Positions 12,173-23,951 of a stretch of DNA of 64,000 nucleotides are shown piece by piece; position 1 is the first letter of the stretch, and every line of letters begins with the position of its first letter. The position numbers and the translations under genes are program-made. The stretch is taken from contig CATIUR010000001.1 in the NCBI GenBank assembly GCA_949592205.1, positions 314,492,250 through 314,556,249 on the forward strand, written 5' to 3'. The notes under the pieces were generated by a model that was not told the origin of the DNA, ran no database searches, and saw nothing but the letters and a program-made list of their open reading frames with translations. The DNA comes from Helichrysum umbraculigerum. Taxonomy: Eukaryota; Streptophyta; Magnoliopsida; Asterales; Asteraceae.

Positions 12173-15116
12173 TGTGACACCCGACAAATTAGGGCTAGAA
12201 ATTAGTACCTAATCATTTATTTAATACATGTAATTAGTTCTATGTTAGGCTAAATTTATGTATCAAGATGTATATTGGAATATATACACGTACGCGGTTT
12301 GATTAAATCGTGCATTTACATATCGGAGGGAATCCGACATATCACAATACAGACGTTGGTGAAAACAATTTATTAAATTACATGAAATTATTTAATAAAT
12401 ATATTAATTACTAAATATTATCTCGATAATATTTTACACGTATTTCGTATCGTATCAATAACTCGAACGTGACAAAAACGCGCGAGACGCGCCCGAATAT
12501 CGAACGAAAACCAAAATATATTTTTATAAATTAAAAATATATGATCTTGAATGAAATTATTCATTCACAATATTGCATTTTAAACCAATAACAAAAATGT
12601 ATGAATCTAACGTCACGCGATTAAACGATTGTAACACGTACGCGTAAACCGAACCCGACACATTACCAAAACGTTTTTATATTTTTTTTCAAGTATTATT
12701 GAGTAATACTTCCATCTAAAAATATCGAATCTTGATCGTTATTTAAACACGTACGTATAACGCATAACGTCTAAAAACACGTTTAAACGACCGGGGAAAC
12801 GAACACCGCACGGAGCGCAAATTTGAGGAACCAAAAATTGAAACACACACTCTCATGTGTGGGCCCCATGGGCCGGTTTTCTCCAGCCCACAAACATATT
12901 CCACAAATGGTGGAACTTGTTTTGTTGACTAACTCCTTAAAAACCCCATTCTTGTTCCTCATTCAATCACACTCCATCTCTCTCTAAAACACACTTCTTT
13001 CCCTCTCCTCTTCTCTCTAAAATCGGCCAAGACTACCACCATCCTCACCACCATAATCTACCATCAACCACCAACAAATTCTTGAAAGAAAAGGCAAGGA
13101 AAGGAGGCTAGGAGCACAACCGAACAACTTTCATCACATTCGCGACTTTAGATCATCGTTTCTTGTAAGAATCCTTAAACACACTTGCTAGATTTACTAG
13201 AATAATGTTTATATACATGTTACTATGTTTATATGACTAGAAAATGTCCAAATCAAAGCTTGAAACTCGTTTTTACAAACACACAAATGGTAACAGTTTC
13301 TGTCCCAGAATTTTCGTCTCACCATTTTGACTATATCTCGAGTTCTAGGTCGAATAAATGAATGAAACTTACGCCAAGATCTTCAAATTTTCATTGACTA
13401 CAACTTTTGTTTAGAACTCAACCCCTAAAAATACAGGGATTCTTTCAGAAAATTCGGTTTGTGAACCTGTTCCAGTTTTGGCCGGAATCCGACCTCTAGT
13501 CCTTCTCGATTTTATTTACCCAACTAAACGACCCCTAAAATATTCGAAAAAATTTGGTAGAATACTAGACATATAGTAGAATATGTTTGATTTTTGTTGG
13601 AATTGATTTCGGGCTAGAACATGTCCAAAACGAAAGGCGAAACAAGTCGACAAAACCAAAAACATGAAATAGGGACTGATTTTGTAAGTTTTGTAAAACC
13701 AATACTTCGGGTTAACCCCGACACGAACCAATAATTTTCATAAGCTTATTTTACATATCTATGACTTGTGTAAAAGTTTCGGGTCAAACCGAGGTCGTTG
13801 ACCACGTTTTCGTTTAAATGAAAACTGATCAGACCCCAGTGTCGATTCGGGGCCAACTTTTATGCGACACTCGCCTGAGTGTCGCTAACTTACACAAAAT
13901 CTATTTTATACGACACTAAGCTTGAGTGTCGCTATATCCGAATGTAGCCTTTTTGCGACACTAACTTGAATGTCGCACTGACCCAAATGTCGCTACTTGC
14001 GACACCAACCTCGAGTGTTGCTATAATTTATTCTATCATAAATAAGCGACACTTAACTGAGTGTCGTTACCTATACGAATGTTGCACTTAGCGACACAAC
14101 CTTGAGTGTCGTCAATAATCAGAAACACAGACTTTGCGACATTGACCTCAGTGTCGCTACCTCAAACCAAGTGTCGCCATGAGTGTCGCCAAAAATGATA
14201 AACTTATAACTAGTTTTCACACTAAGTGTCGAACTCGCGTAAACTTCAACATTTATATACGATACGATTTCTAAACACACGAAAGATACTTTATAAATAT
14301 AACGTGACAACATTATAATAATAATACCTTGAAATTATTATTATTAAAAAAACTCACCAACGGGGCGTACATGTTTTCAAAACACGAACAAACAATCAAA
14401 CATTTGGACATAACTAGTTGAATGACCAACTAGCATAGATGGTCTGTTGAGACATCTAATCATTATTTTAACCTTGCGCGTTTAGGACGCCCGACAGGTT
14501 ACAGTCGTTTGGAAGACATCATTTCCTTGTGACATCATTATTTGCCGTTAACAAACACTTCAGACTCAGGTGAGTCTCACAGCCCCGCATTTTTACTGAT
14601 TTTACTCCCGGGGTGGGAATACATGGTCATTTACTTTACATGTGGACACAAGTACAAAACATCGATATATACTGCATGAGTTGTTCTACTAATCATGAAA
14701 GCCCTCCACCACATAGTTTGTTTATATGGATTTAGCGTGAATGTTAGTGTATGGTACCATATAGGATTGACAATCCCTGTCCGGGTTGGAAGCCCTAACT
14801 GGTCAAACGGACGCATTATCATTTGTTCATACGAGTGTAGATTAGGCACTTGTAGCGAGGTACCCTCGATCGGGCACTTGATTGTGATCCCGACACCTCA
14901 GTTAAGCTCAGACTATGTGCTCATGGCAGTGATATACACTTACTTATTTTCTTGGTTGCAAATCATTATACTAAATCTAGTGGTTCATACATTATGTTTA
15001 TTCATACTTTTAGCTGACATTTTAGCATGTATTCTTAGGTACTCAACAGCAGTAGGTCTGCTCAGGACTATATAGCTCGAGTCGCATGCAAACATCAAGA
15101 GATTTTCCTGCATTTT
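12173..15116 (+). mobile_element. Solo LTR S (Tekay-like gypsy), left part
   Basis: Starts TGTGACACCCG at 12173 and continues, after nested element N1, at 25007-25225, where it ends GGGGGTGCGACA. The 5-bp target duplication CTGAG occurs at 12168-12172 and 25226-25230. Without N1 the LTR is about 3.16 kb. It belongs to the same family as the LTRs of G1: same terminal sequences, same GCATGC...CTCGAG block, same GTGAGTCTCACAGCCCC motif (14570-14586). No internal region is present, so it is a solo LTR. The stretch 12220-15116 contains no credible gene. Confidence 0.88.
13850..14240 (+). repeat. Cluster of GCGACACT / GAGTGTCGC words in LTR S
   Basis: At least ten pairs of GCGACACT and (G)AGTGTCGC, separated by variable spacers of 5-25 bp. 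Each pair can fold into a short hairpin. Analogous clusters are at 2150-2560 and, as a 30-bp tandem form, in the G1 LTRs. Confidence 0.75.
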
Positions 15117-16177
15117 TGAGAGTCCCGTAATCACTATTAGTTAGTGATTTGGAATCACATAGTGTAAAGTTTAATTGTAGAAGGGGGGGGGGGGGTTGAA
15201 TACAATTTAAAAACAATTTCAGATTTTACCAAGTGTTTCAGTTTGTTTTAAATTGATTATCTATAACAGAGTATGACGGTATTGGAATAATGGATTAAAG
15301 ATATAACAGTATCAAAGAACGACAAGTAATAGTAGCTGAAAGTGAATTGTATTGATTAAATTCACGAAGTGTTGAATGCGGAATGGATTAACCAAAGTTA
15401 ATCCAATTCAAACACTTAGCTAAATTATTACAATGAAGAGTATTAACTACAGTGGACATACACGCTGATAGTTAACCTCGCTGAGTCTTAATACACACCT
15501 AGACAAACTAGTTCTCTGACAAACAGAAGAACGGTGCATATGACGACTAGCCTCAATAGTACAAAACACTGAACTATTTATACTACAAGAGTTCCTAAAA
15601 TATCGCCTACAAAATAGGATATTGGAAGGACACATGTCACTGCTTGATTGGTCCTGATCTCTGATAAACCGACATTCTGCGGGTCCCAATTCTGTTACCA
15701 CAAATATCTCGTTACCTTAAAACCAATCACTTGCTGCCACGTAATCTTTCGGGCATACTTCGAACTGGAACACTCTTGCTGATGTATAGATAAGTACAGT
15801 ACTTTTTAGTACTTGATGATTGAGAGGCTTTATTGAATAGTCACTGAAGATGCAGCAATCCTCCTCACTCACTGCGAGCTAACATGCTCTTGTAGAATGA
15901 ATTGAACAAAAGATCTTCAATGACTAGCTGTTATTCTGGCAGTGACTTTTGCCTTTATTGATTTGAAGAAATAATGCTCTCACTAACGTTAATCAGCGAC
16001 ACACCAAGTTGAGATTTAAATCTTCCTCAGAACATCTAATCAGAAAGAATGATGATCAGCGAAACTTATTATTAGCAACAGCAGCTTCGATACAATCCAT
16101 TTCTTCATCGAGTAGTGTACAGTTGAATTGATCAGCGACCAGTGACTTCATCATGGTCAGCGACCAGTGACTCAACA
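15117..16177 (-). mobile_element. N1 3' LTR
   Basis: Plus-strand sequence starts TGAGAGTCCCGTAATC and ends GTGACTCAACA. It is a near copy of 23952-25006. A TATA box (TATAAATA on the minus strand) lies at 15575-15582. A G-run at 15183-15194 is longer than in the partner LTR. CAGTGA and TCAGCGAC words recur at the 5' end of the LTR. Confidence 0.92.
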
Positions 16178-16200
16178 ATCTCCCCCTAAATGATTGTGAT
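16178..16200 (-). other. N1 polypurine tract
   Basis: Minus strand reads TTTAGGGGGAGAT immediately before the 3' LTR, the expected primer for plus-strand DNA synthesis. Confidence 0.8.
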
Positions 16201-16425
16201 TGAAGCTCCCTAGACAAACTTGTTGCTGTGAAAGTTTATAGTCAGTGTTTAAGAATTTAAACATTCAGTGACTATATACTTGTGATCCATTCATTTTTCT
16301 TTTTGGATTCTTTTGATATGATCTGAGTTTTGCACTTTGGTTTTCTCAAAAACAAAATTAGGTGTTATTGAACTGTATATCATAAAGTCAATTTTAGTTA
16401 CAATAAACCTAATCTATTACAAGCT

Positions 16426-17835
16426 TCAACTTAAACATCCCCAAATTTCTTCCTCTTTAACGATGCCCAACTCACTCTGTATTTCATATTTGTCACTGGA
16501 TGGTAGGAACCTGTACTGTCTAGCAAGCCCTTCTTCTGTGATTGCTTTTCTCATTATTGAGTTCTTGGGAAGCACACTGACTATTCTGATGAGATGTACA
16601 AGCTGCTCATGATCTATCTTTTCAAGTTCCGATTCTCTTTGGAAACACAGCTTTCCATTGAAGTCCCTGTAGACAATCCCTTTCTCTCCTTCAGTAACTT
16701 CAGTGCCCTCAACCCTTGGCACTCTATCAGGAATTGACAGATTCAGTTTGCTGGTGTTTAGAATTCTGATGATTTTGTTTGTACCTGCCCTATACCTTGG
16801 ACTTGGTGGCTGTACTATCTCCTCACCAAATATGACAGTGTCTTCTTGTCTAAGTAGCTGTAGATCCACCATTTTCTTGAACAATCTGTCAATCTCAGCC
16901 AAGACTTCTTCTTTTGCAGCACTTGAGGAGTGACTGATAGCAAGTCTAATTTCATTCCATTCTTCTCTATGAAGTTTACAGACTTGATCAAGATTGATTG
17001 CTTGAGAATCCACTCCTCTGTGGATAAGTAGCTGAGCTTGAGACTTGTTTTTAGGCTTCTTCAGGTAGACTTTTGTAATAGGAGCAGGGTTTGATCTTCC
17101 AACCATTCTGACAGCATATTTCTTTCTGTCAATCTCTTTCAACATTTTATCAGCAGATGTCATTGCTCCCCCTTTCTTTTTCAACTTGCTGCCCTTTTTA
17201 TTTGCACAAATCTCTTGTTGAAGATCAGATTCTTCAACATCTTGAAGGAGTTTAGACAGCCTAAAGTCTTCATCTTCTTGCTTTCTTTTTAAGAAGATTT
17301 CTCTTTCTTTTTGAATGGCTTCATCTCCACTCAGCTTCAACAGATAAGCTCGATCAGAATCAGCTTGTTCTTTCAGCTTTCTCTTTCTTTCTTCTTCTTC
17401 TTCTTCATTTAGCTCAGCTTGAAATTTTAAGAGCATCTCCCTCTCATTCTTTTGTCTCTCTTTAATTTTTCTTACTATTCGCTGCTGTTCAGTTTCTTCA
17501 GGATGAGAACTTTCTGAAGTTAAAACTGATGACAAAAGATGAGCAGGAACAGAAGAATCTGAATCTGTGATCTTAGATTGAGAGTGATGATGAGTTGTAG
17601 TAGTTGTTGCCTCTGTTGGTGTGATGATAGTGGGAAATGAGAGGGTGATCTGTGTTGTTGCTGGAAATGGGGTTAATGGTTGTGTTGTTGCTGGTGGTTG
17701 TGTTATTACTGATGTTTGAATTGTTGCTGATGGTATGATTGCTGTTGCTGGGGATGCCTCAGATATGACAGTGTCTGTATGAGGTGTTTCTGATGAGGAC
17801 TTAGGTTGCTGAATGATAGTTTTGAGATTGTGCAT
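16426..17835 (-). CDS. N1 accessory ORF, part C (Ser/Thr-rich head, Glu/Lys coiled coil, C-terminal domain)
   Basis: Open frame of 469 codons from ATG 17835. Order: Thr/Pro/Ser-rich residues 1-95; strongly charged Glu/Lys/Arg coiled coil about 110-215; basic segment around 220-260 (KKGSKLKKKGG); then a globular part with VYRDFNGKLCFQRESELEKI and a conserved-looking tail. It lies in the same frame as part B; only two TAG codons (17902-17904 and shortly downstream, near 17890) separate them. It is probably the C-terminal third of one large protein. No known enzymatic motif. Function unknown. Confidence 0.65.
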   Translation of the reverse strand: MHNLKTIIQQPKSSSETPHTDTVISEASPATAIIPSATIQTSVITQPPATTQPLTPFPATTQITLSFPTIITPTEATTTTTHHHSQSKITDSDSSVPAHLLSSVLTSESSHPEETEQQRIVRKIKERQKNEREMLLKFQAELNEEEEEERKRKLKEQADSDRAYLLKLSGDEAIQKEREIFLKRKQEDEDFRLSKLLQDVEESDLQQEICANKKGSKLKKKGGAMTSADKMLKEIDRKKYAVRMVGRSNPAPITKVYLKKPKNKSQAQLLIHRGVDSQAINLDQVCKLHREEWNEIRLAISHSSSAAKEEVLAEIDRLFKKMVDLQLLRQEDTVIFGEEIVQPPSPRYRAGTNKIIRILNTSKLNLSIPDRVPRVEGTEVTEGEKGIVYRDFNGKLCFQRESELEKIDHEQLVHLIRIVSVLPKNSIMRKAITEEGLARQYRFLPSSDKYEIQSELGIVKEEEIWGCLS

Positions 17836-17901
17836 GGCGGCTGCTATTTCTTCCTCAGAGAAGTTTATCTTTTTAGAAGAAATGAACTATGATGTGGGAG
17901 A

Positions 17902-18147
17902 CTAGCTGGTCCTTTTTCTTTTTATTAAAATAGAAGAGATTGGTAGCTGATCTTCCATTTGATCATCAGAGGCTACTGGTTGCTGATCTTCCATCTGATT
18001 AGCAATATCTTCTTCTTTCTTATCATTAGCACCAGCATCAATACCTTTTTCACTTGTCCCATCATTCTTGACTTCTTTGTCAGCACTATCTTGCATATCA
18101 GCAACATCATTTTTCTTTTCATCACTTCCATTATTACCATCATTATG

Positions 18148-18201
<54 letters not shown>

Positions 18202-19375
18202 TTCTTCATCCATATTGACAACATCATCTTCTTGTTGTCTATTCATCCATTCCCATCTCATCAGCTCAAAGCTTGCTGACTCCCCCATAACTCGTGCATT
18301 CTCATCAGTAGCCCATTCTTTGACTAGATAGTCATACCTCCTTTGTTCATCAGGATGAAACTCAGGGAAAACACCCATATTATCTCTTTCCTCAGCGACA
18401 TCCATATCTGATGCATCATTATCAAAGGGAGTGTAATTCTTATCATCATCATCTTTATTCTCCCCCTCAGCCTCAGAAACAAAATCAATAATCTCATCAA
18501 GTCTATTACAGATTTTCTGATGATCAACATGCATAGCTTCTAGACCCGTGATGGTCACATGATGGTTGGAGAGAATTTTTGGAAGTTCGCTGACAATTTT
18601 GTCAGCATGGGTGATATAATCCACAACAGAAGATGCCATCGTTTTTTGATTTTCATTGAGAGAGATTATTGCATCTTCATGAGTTTTGAGGCTGATTCTG
18701 GTGAATGAGGCGAGATCAGTAAGAGACTTAGCATGAGTTTCCAGAAGTCGATAGCGATCTATTTCAGCATTTGCAATAAGTGAGACCTTTTCTTTGATAG
18801 AATCACTCCAATCTGGAATGGATTCATAAGCTGCTGCAAGAGAGTGAACCTTATTAGTGAGATCAGTGAGTTGGCCAGTCAAGGTCTCTCTATCTTTAGT
18901 GAGCATTCGAATTTGTTGCTGTGAAGCAGCAATGTACTCAAGCAGCAATTTTTCTGTTAATGATGTGGTGGAAGGTGATGCTTTGTTGGTTGGTGATTTT
19001 TGAGTGGTATGGGAGATTGGTGGAATTGTTTGTGATTCAGATTTAATTTCAACATCTGGTTGAGATGGTTGATCATCAGCATGTTGAGCAATGTTATCAC
19101 TAGAAATAGACATTTCATCTAATTCCTGAATGGGTGAGGTTATGAAATCATCATGTGGTATAGTGGAGAAGGGTAGAGATGATATATCAGTATCATCTGG
19201 TTGCTGATTCACCTTTGGAAGAGTAAGATCATAAGATCGATGTTGCTGATCCTTTTCAGAAGAAGATGAAGAAGTATCCATTGGTTGGGCTTCCTCAACA
19301 TCATCAGCTTGTGTTTTAGCTGATGGATCATTAGAAACAGAAATGTCAACCTGTATCTCTCCCTGTGACTAGGAG
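17902..19375 (-). CDS. N1 accessory ORF, part B (coiled coil, poly-Asp)
   Basis: Open frame whose first ATG is at 19281, but which is readable upstream to about 19370. There it joins part A by a single frameshift, so an independent start is doubtful. It contains a long predicted coiled coil (about residues 100-245 from that ATG; heptad-like segments around LLEYIAASQQQIRMLTKD) and a highly acidic region with about 16 consecutive Asp encoded by an (ATC)n run on the plus strand (18147-18200). In E4 the equivalent coiled-coil part is fused in frame with part A. Function unknown. Confidence 0.65.
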
Positions 19376-20762
19376 GGACATTGTCGGTCGGTGCAGTGAA
19401 AGATGAGAGTTGGCCCGGGTCTGTAGCCAGTGATGTGTCATCAGTAATGAGTGTGTTAACACCCGCTGATGACACTAGCCCTTTGACTGAAACATCATCC
19501 TTTTGTGAGAATGATGAGTGGCTGATGGGTTGACTCGATGGGTGGGTGTGGGTTGCACCCGAATCACTGCTAACAATGGGTTGAGCCATTGTAGCTGTCT
19601 GTAGGCTTCCCTTTATAGAGTAACTGGACTTTTGTGAGTCCAGTGAAGCAGTTTTAGGCATAGGTTGATCAAGAGTGCCCGCAGGGACTGAATGTTCAGT
19701 TGCTGCTTCACTCTTGGCGTCCTTAGACGTCTTTTTCTTACTCTGTCCCTGATCCTTTGATGTCAGGGACTTTAACTTGATTTTCTTAGGAGCAGTTGGT
19801 GTCTTTTGCTTTGGTGGTTGATCAGCAATGGTCACTGGAGGTGTGTTAAGTGACGTGATCAATGTGGGGGCAGAATCAGACGGATGTACAATTTGTAAAG
19901 GCTGGGGTGCAAGTATCCCCTTTGGTTTCATGAAATCAGGGAGAAGCACAGTTGCAGTTTTACTAAAAATTTGATTCCCTATCAGAGTAGGTTCAAAACC
20001 TTTAAAAGAAATCCTATCGTATGCTTTAAACTGATCTTTAAAAACAAGTGAAAGAAACCTAGGATAGGAAACATATTTTGCTCTGGTAGATTCACAGATT
20101 CTTGAAACAATATCATCAAAAATCATACTTGCATAGTCAACTTTTAAAGAGTTGACTAGTGACCAACTTAACTGTGCTTCTAGGGAGTTGAATTGATCAT
20201 AACTCCCTGTTTTTGTGCCCAAAGATTGAATAAAGTTTGAAAATAGGGCATTCCACACACCATCCATTTTAGATTTATGAACAGTAGTATACTTACGATT
20301 TCCATTGCTATCCGTAGTGTATTTGCAGTCAATCCCAGTAAGATTCACTATGCCAGCTTTGGCATCTTCTTTGTCAGGTAGTGGGTCGTAAGTATTGTGC
20401 TCTTGGAGTTGTAAAACGGTACGGATGGTGTGTGCAGTAATGATTATTTCTTGACCTCCGTTATCGATAAAACCTTTAAGTTGAGAGGTACTATTAACGA
20501 TTGAGTGAGTACAGGTATACCAAAACTCACTCAACCAGTCTGGATTCATCTTTACAGGTGATAATGTGAGAGCAGGGAGAATAAAATGATTTTTTAAGAA
20601 ATTGATTATCTCCGCGTACTCTGTTTTAGGGCATGAAAGATTACCCAAATAATTTGCTTTTGGAACCATAATGATATCATCTTCACCAACTGCAGGAGCT
20701 CGAAGAGCTTTGATATCTTCAGTGGCAGTGTATGAGTTGAGAAAATATTTTGATTTAGCCAT
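19209..20762 (-). CDS. N1 accessory ORF, part A (YPRF family)
   Basis: ATG at 20762 starts MAKSKYFLNSY. The N-terminal domain of about 270 residues carries the family signature: an LQL block after a conserved acidic/aromatic stretch (TVLQLQEHN), a W-N-ALF-NFI-QSLG helix-like block, KTGSYDQFNSLEAQLSW, and SYPRFLSLVF. After residue 300 it becomes Pro/Ser/Thr-rich with Lys-rich patches (PKKIKLKSL). The genuine frame is lost near 19370; the last 50 or so residues to 19209 are out of frame. No signal peptide or membrane segment. From memory, related Asteraceae proteins are named hypothetical or, doubtfully, longin/synaptobrevin-like. Function unknown. Confidence 0.7.
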   Translation of the reverse strand: MAKSKYFLNSYTATEDIKALRAPAVGEDDIIMVPKANYLGNLSCPKTEYAEIINFLKNHFILPALTLSPVKMNPDWLSEFWYTCTHSIVNSTSQLKGFIDNGGQEIIITAHTIRTVLQLQEHNTYDPLPDKEDAKAGIVNLTGIDCKYTTDSNGNRKYTTVHKSKMDGVWNALFSNFIQSLGTKTGSYDQFNSLEAQLSWSLVNSLKVDYASMIFDDIVSRICESTRAKYVSYPRFLSLVFKDQFKAYDRISFKGFEPTLIGNQIFSKTATVLLPDFMKPKGILAPQPLQIVHPSDSAPTLITSLNTPPVTIADQPPKQKTPTAPKKIKLKSLTSKDQGQSKKKTSKDAKSEAATEHSVPAGTLDQPMPKTASLDSQKSSYSIKGSLQTATMAQPIVSSDSGATHTHPSSQPISHSSFSQKDDVSVKGLVSSAGVNTLITDDTSLATDPGQLSSFTAPTDNVPPSHRERYRLTFLFLMIHQLKHKLMMLRKPNQWILLHLLLKRISNIDLMILLFQR

Positions 20763-21378
20763 TACAGAACCTTTGAAAATCGTTGATTAAACACTTATTT
20801 TAGGGTTTTGAAATGTCAAAGGATTTTTGAAAATTAGTAAAGTGTAAAAGTTTACAAGTTGCTGATTTGTAGGTTTAAATAGTACACTTTACTAATGATT
20901 GTGTGGCTGAGATGAAAACAACGTGGGCAGTCGTGGTGGAAGATGTAGAGGTGGAGAGGGTTATGATGGTGGTGCGTGGTGGCATTAATGGTGATGGGAG
21001 TGGTGTGCCGGAAAAAGTACTCTGACGTAGGAAAGAGAGTGTCAGAAGCGCGCGATTTTTCCGATATACCATAAAAAATTTAATTTTGAAATCCGTTCAG
21101 TTAAATACACAATGTACTAAATATAACGAATGTTTTGTTGATTGAAAATCACCATTAAATGATATCTTCAGTGAGTTTGAAAGTTACTGAAGATACATAA
21201 CCAATTTCTTGATTTACCACAAAAATGATCAAGAATAATAACATTGTTTCTTTATTTACGCAAGGATGTAGTCTCGCTGGTTTAAACACAACTTAGAATA
21301 CTGAATAAACCATAGAGATGTGATCATTTTATAAATAAAGAAAAAAAAAGATTATTATTCTTGAATATTTATATAGAA

Positions 21379-21415
<37 letters not shown>

Positions 21416-21588
21416 TGAGTAGAGATTATGTTGTATATAAGTTGTATAACATATCATTAGATTGCTTCGTCACTGATTAAGTTACAACTTAGAATACTAA
21501 CAAAATCAGCTTAGAAGAAATTAAGTCACTGATATAAAACAAATATGACAACATAATAAATACTCATGAGATAATATGAACTATATGA
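20763..21588 (-). other. N1 spacer between gag and ORF A, with poly(A) tract
   Basis: No ORF where C1 carries pol and a longer spacer. It contains a homopolymer of 27 T on the plus strand (21383-21409), a poly(A) tract on the element's sense strand about 180 nt after the gag stop and 620 nt before ORF A. CAGTGA/TCACTGA words are frequent. Confidence 0.75.
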
Positions 21589-23903
21589 TTAGTCCAGTTG
21601 ATGAACCCATCCAGAGATAGGTTCATAGTGACCAAGTGCTGGTTTTGGCGTCCACTGATTTGAATAAACCGTATCTGAATGTTCACTGACGATGTTTTGT
21701 TTTTCAAAAGGTGTAACCGAACATTCAGATGACACATGTTGCCTGTTGCCACATTTATAACACTTTTTGTTCAAATAGCCGATCTTTTTGGCTTTCTTCT
21801 TTTTAAGTTGCTGATCTGACACAATCACACAACTTTTATTGCTGAATGTTACTTCTTGCATCTTTGACTTTAGGTCACTGATGGAGGTTGTCTCAGTGAC
21901 TGATACAGTGTCAGTGAAGTTGCTGATGATTGTTTGATTATCAGCGATGTTTTTGATGAGATGAGAAGTTACTGATGACCTGACAGTTTTCAAAATATTT
22001 ATCTCATCATTATTATTTAAGACATCAGTATCTTCAGTGACCAACTTGCTTTTAGTAAAATAGTTTGGTCGTGGTTCACTGAAGATGGAGATGGGTTCAA
22101 ATACAGCTTCTGAAAAATTACTCTTGGAATCAAAAACAGGATCAACCATTGTTGAATCAGCGAGGGATGCAACATGTTCATAATCTCCTCCCAAAATAGC
22201 TTTGACTTGCTTTGGAATTTGATTATTTACACAGTGATTGACTTTATCATTTGACTTACACCAAAATTCCATGACCTTTTTAAGCTGTTGAAATTGTGTT
22301 TCAAATTTAACTTTTTCTTGAACACACACTTGATTAGCATGAATTTGTGCATCAAGATCAAGTTTTAATTTCTTCAACTTTGACTCTTTTTCATTTTGAT
22401 CATTAAGTTTGGATTGTAAGTCACAAATTTTACGTTTCTGCCCTCTTTGAATATCATGAGCATTTGATAAGTCAACTATCAAAGACTCAAAGACCTTATC
22501 TTTTTCAGCAGCTGTATATGTTTTAAAACAATGTACCTTGTAAAGAGTTTCAGGATCCCATTCAGATGCTGAACATTTAGGAGTGACTTCTTTGATGTCT
22601 CCAAGAAGTTCAGTGTCATTAGCCATCAGACAGTACTCCTTGTCTAAACAAATCATTGCTTCTTCTTCATCAGATGATGAGGAGTCAGAATTACTGAATG
22701 AACCTTCTTCAGCAACGAAACCTTTTCCTTTCTTCTTCCCAGATTTAGCCAATGCCTTCAGTTTCTTGTATTTTGCCTTGTACTTGTTGTACTTTTCATT
22801 TCTGACATATGGCATGGGTTCAGGGACTTGATTCACTGATTTTGATCTGCATTCAGCTGCAAAATGACCAATTCTGCCACACTTGTAGCATTCACCCTTT
22901 GATTGAAATTTATCAGATGATGGAGCACCAGCGAATCTTCTTGATCTGGTGTTCCTTCTGAAATTAGCAACCATCATGGCCATATCCTTCTCAAGCTTCT
23001 CCAATCCTTCATCATACTCATATTCTGACTCTTCTTCATTCTGACCACCTTCTTCTTCAGCTATCAGTGACTTCGAGCTTTTCTTAGACACTTTTGACTT
23101 CTGTCCTTGATCGATTTCATCAAGCTCTGCTACAAGGGCATTGGATATCTTCTGACTTCCAAGAGTAGCATGAATATGCTCACTCGGATCAGCTTACTTT
23201 TCAGACTGCTCCCAATTGAGCAAAATTCCATAGACCTGAGTTAAATTCAGAATTGAATAATCATTTCTCTGTCTGGTACACGTTGCAATGGTTCACCAGA
23301 TTTTCCTTGGCAGCAACTCAAGAAACTTTTCAACAACAAATCTCTGTTCTTTGCCTATACCAGCCTTCTCCGTTTTGTTCATCAGTGACTGGTATATGGT
23401 ATAAGTGGAAGACAGAGATTCATTTGGTTCCATTGCGAACAGCTCATACTGGCGAGTGAGATTAACTTCCCTGCAGCGAATAATATCAGGAGTTCCAATA
23501 TATATATTCCTAAGGGTATCCCACATATCTTTAGCAGTTCTACAAAGCCTGATTGATTCGAACATTCATCAGGAAGTGCCATGCCTATGTAGATTTTAGC
23601 TTGTTTATCAAGTCTAACCAATCGCATATCCTCATCAGTCCATTGTTCCTCTCTTTTAGGTAAAACCATTTCTGGTATAGCTGGAGTAGTAGCTGTTGCA
23701 ATTACAGCAGGAACAATAGTAGTTGGGATATGTGGACCATTGGTTATGATATTACAAAGACGGTCATCAACTAAGTCCAAAAACATCATCATCCGGGACA
23801 TCCACGTTTCAATCCTTGAAGGATCAAAAGCTGGAGGTTTGGTTGTGGAACCATTTCCCTTTTGATAATCAGAGTCAACACAGCTGTACTTTATTGATTC
23901 CAT
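21589..23903 (-). pseudogene. N1 gag (copia/Sirevirus type), two zinc knuckles, frameshifted
   Basis: Gag begins with ATG at 23903 (MESIKYSCVDSDY), shortly after the PBS. Its first part has a copia-type capsid domain (WMSRMMMFLDLVDDRLCNII; then TAKDMWDTLRNIY and FLELLP in the next frame). A one-base deletion near 23568 shifts the frame, and TGA near 23290 and TAA near 23196 interrupt it. From 23091 the same frame is open for 500 codons with a CCHC knuckle (CYKCGRIGHFAAEC), a coiled coil, and a second knuckle (CYKCGNRQHVSSEC) near the end. The two-knuckle layout with a coiled coil between matches C1 gag. Protease does not follow. Confidence 0.8.
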
Positions 23904-23933
23904 AGCAGACCTGGTTAATTGAATTTAAACCAA

Positions 23934-23951
23934 CTCTGCTCTGATACCAAT
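23934..23951 (-). other. N1 primer binding site
   Basis: Minus strand directly after the 5' LTR reads ATTGGTATCAGAGCAGAG. TGGTATCAGAGC is the standard complement of the 3' end of initiator Met-tRNA used by plant copia elements. Confidence 0.9.

Noticed and set aside
14695..15075. 126-codon plus-strand ORF with hydrophobic stretches in LTR S
   Set aside because: It lies in a solo LTR, and the matching segments of the G1 LTRs do not keep it open. Chance ORF.
15447..15701. Near-identical Cys-containing ORFs at 15447-15701 and 24276-24518
   Set aside because: They lie in the two N1 LTRs and differ by substitutions that do not look protein-constrained.
17959..18530. Ile-rich and Met-rich ORFs over the N1 poly-Asp region
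   Set aside because: Other-frame readings of the (ATC)n run that encodes Asp in part B.
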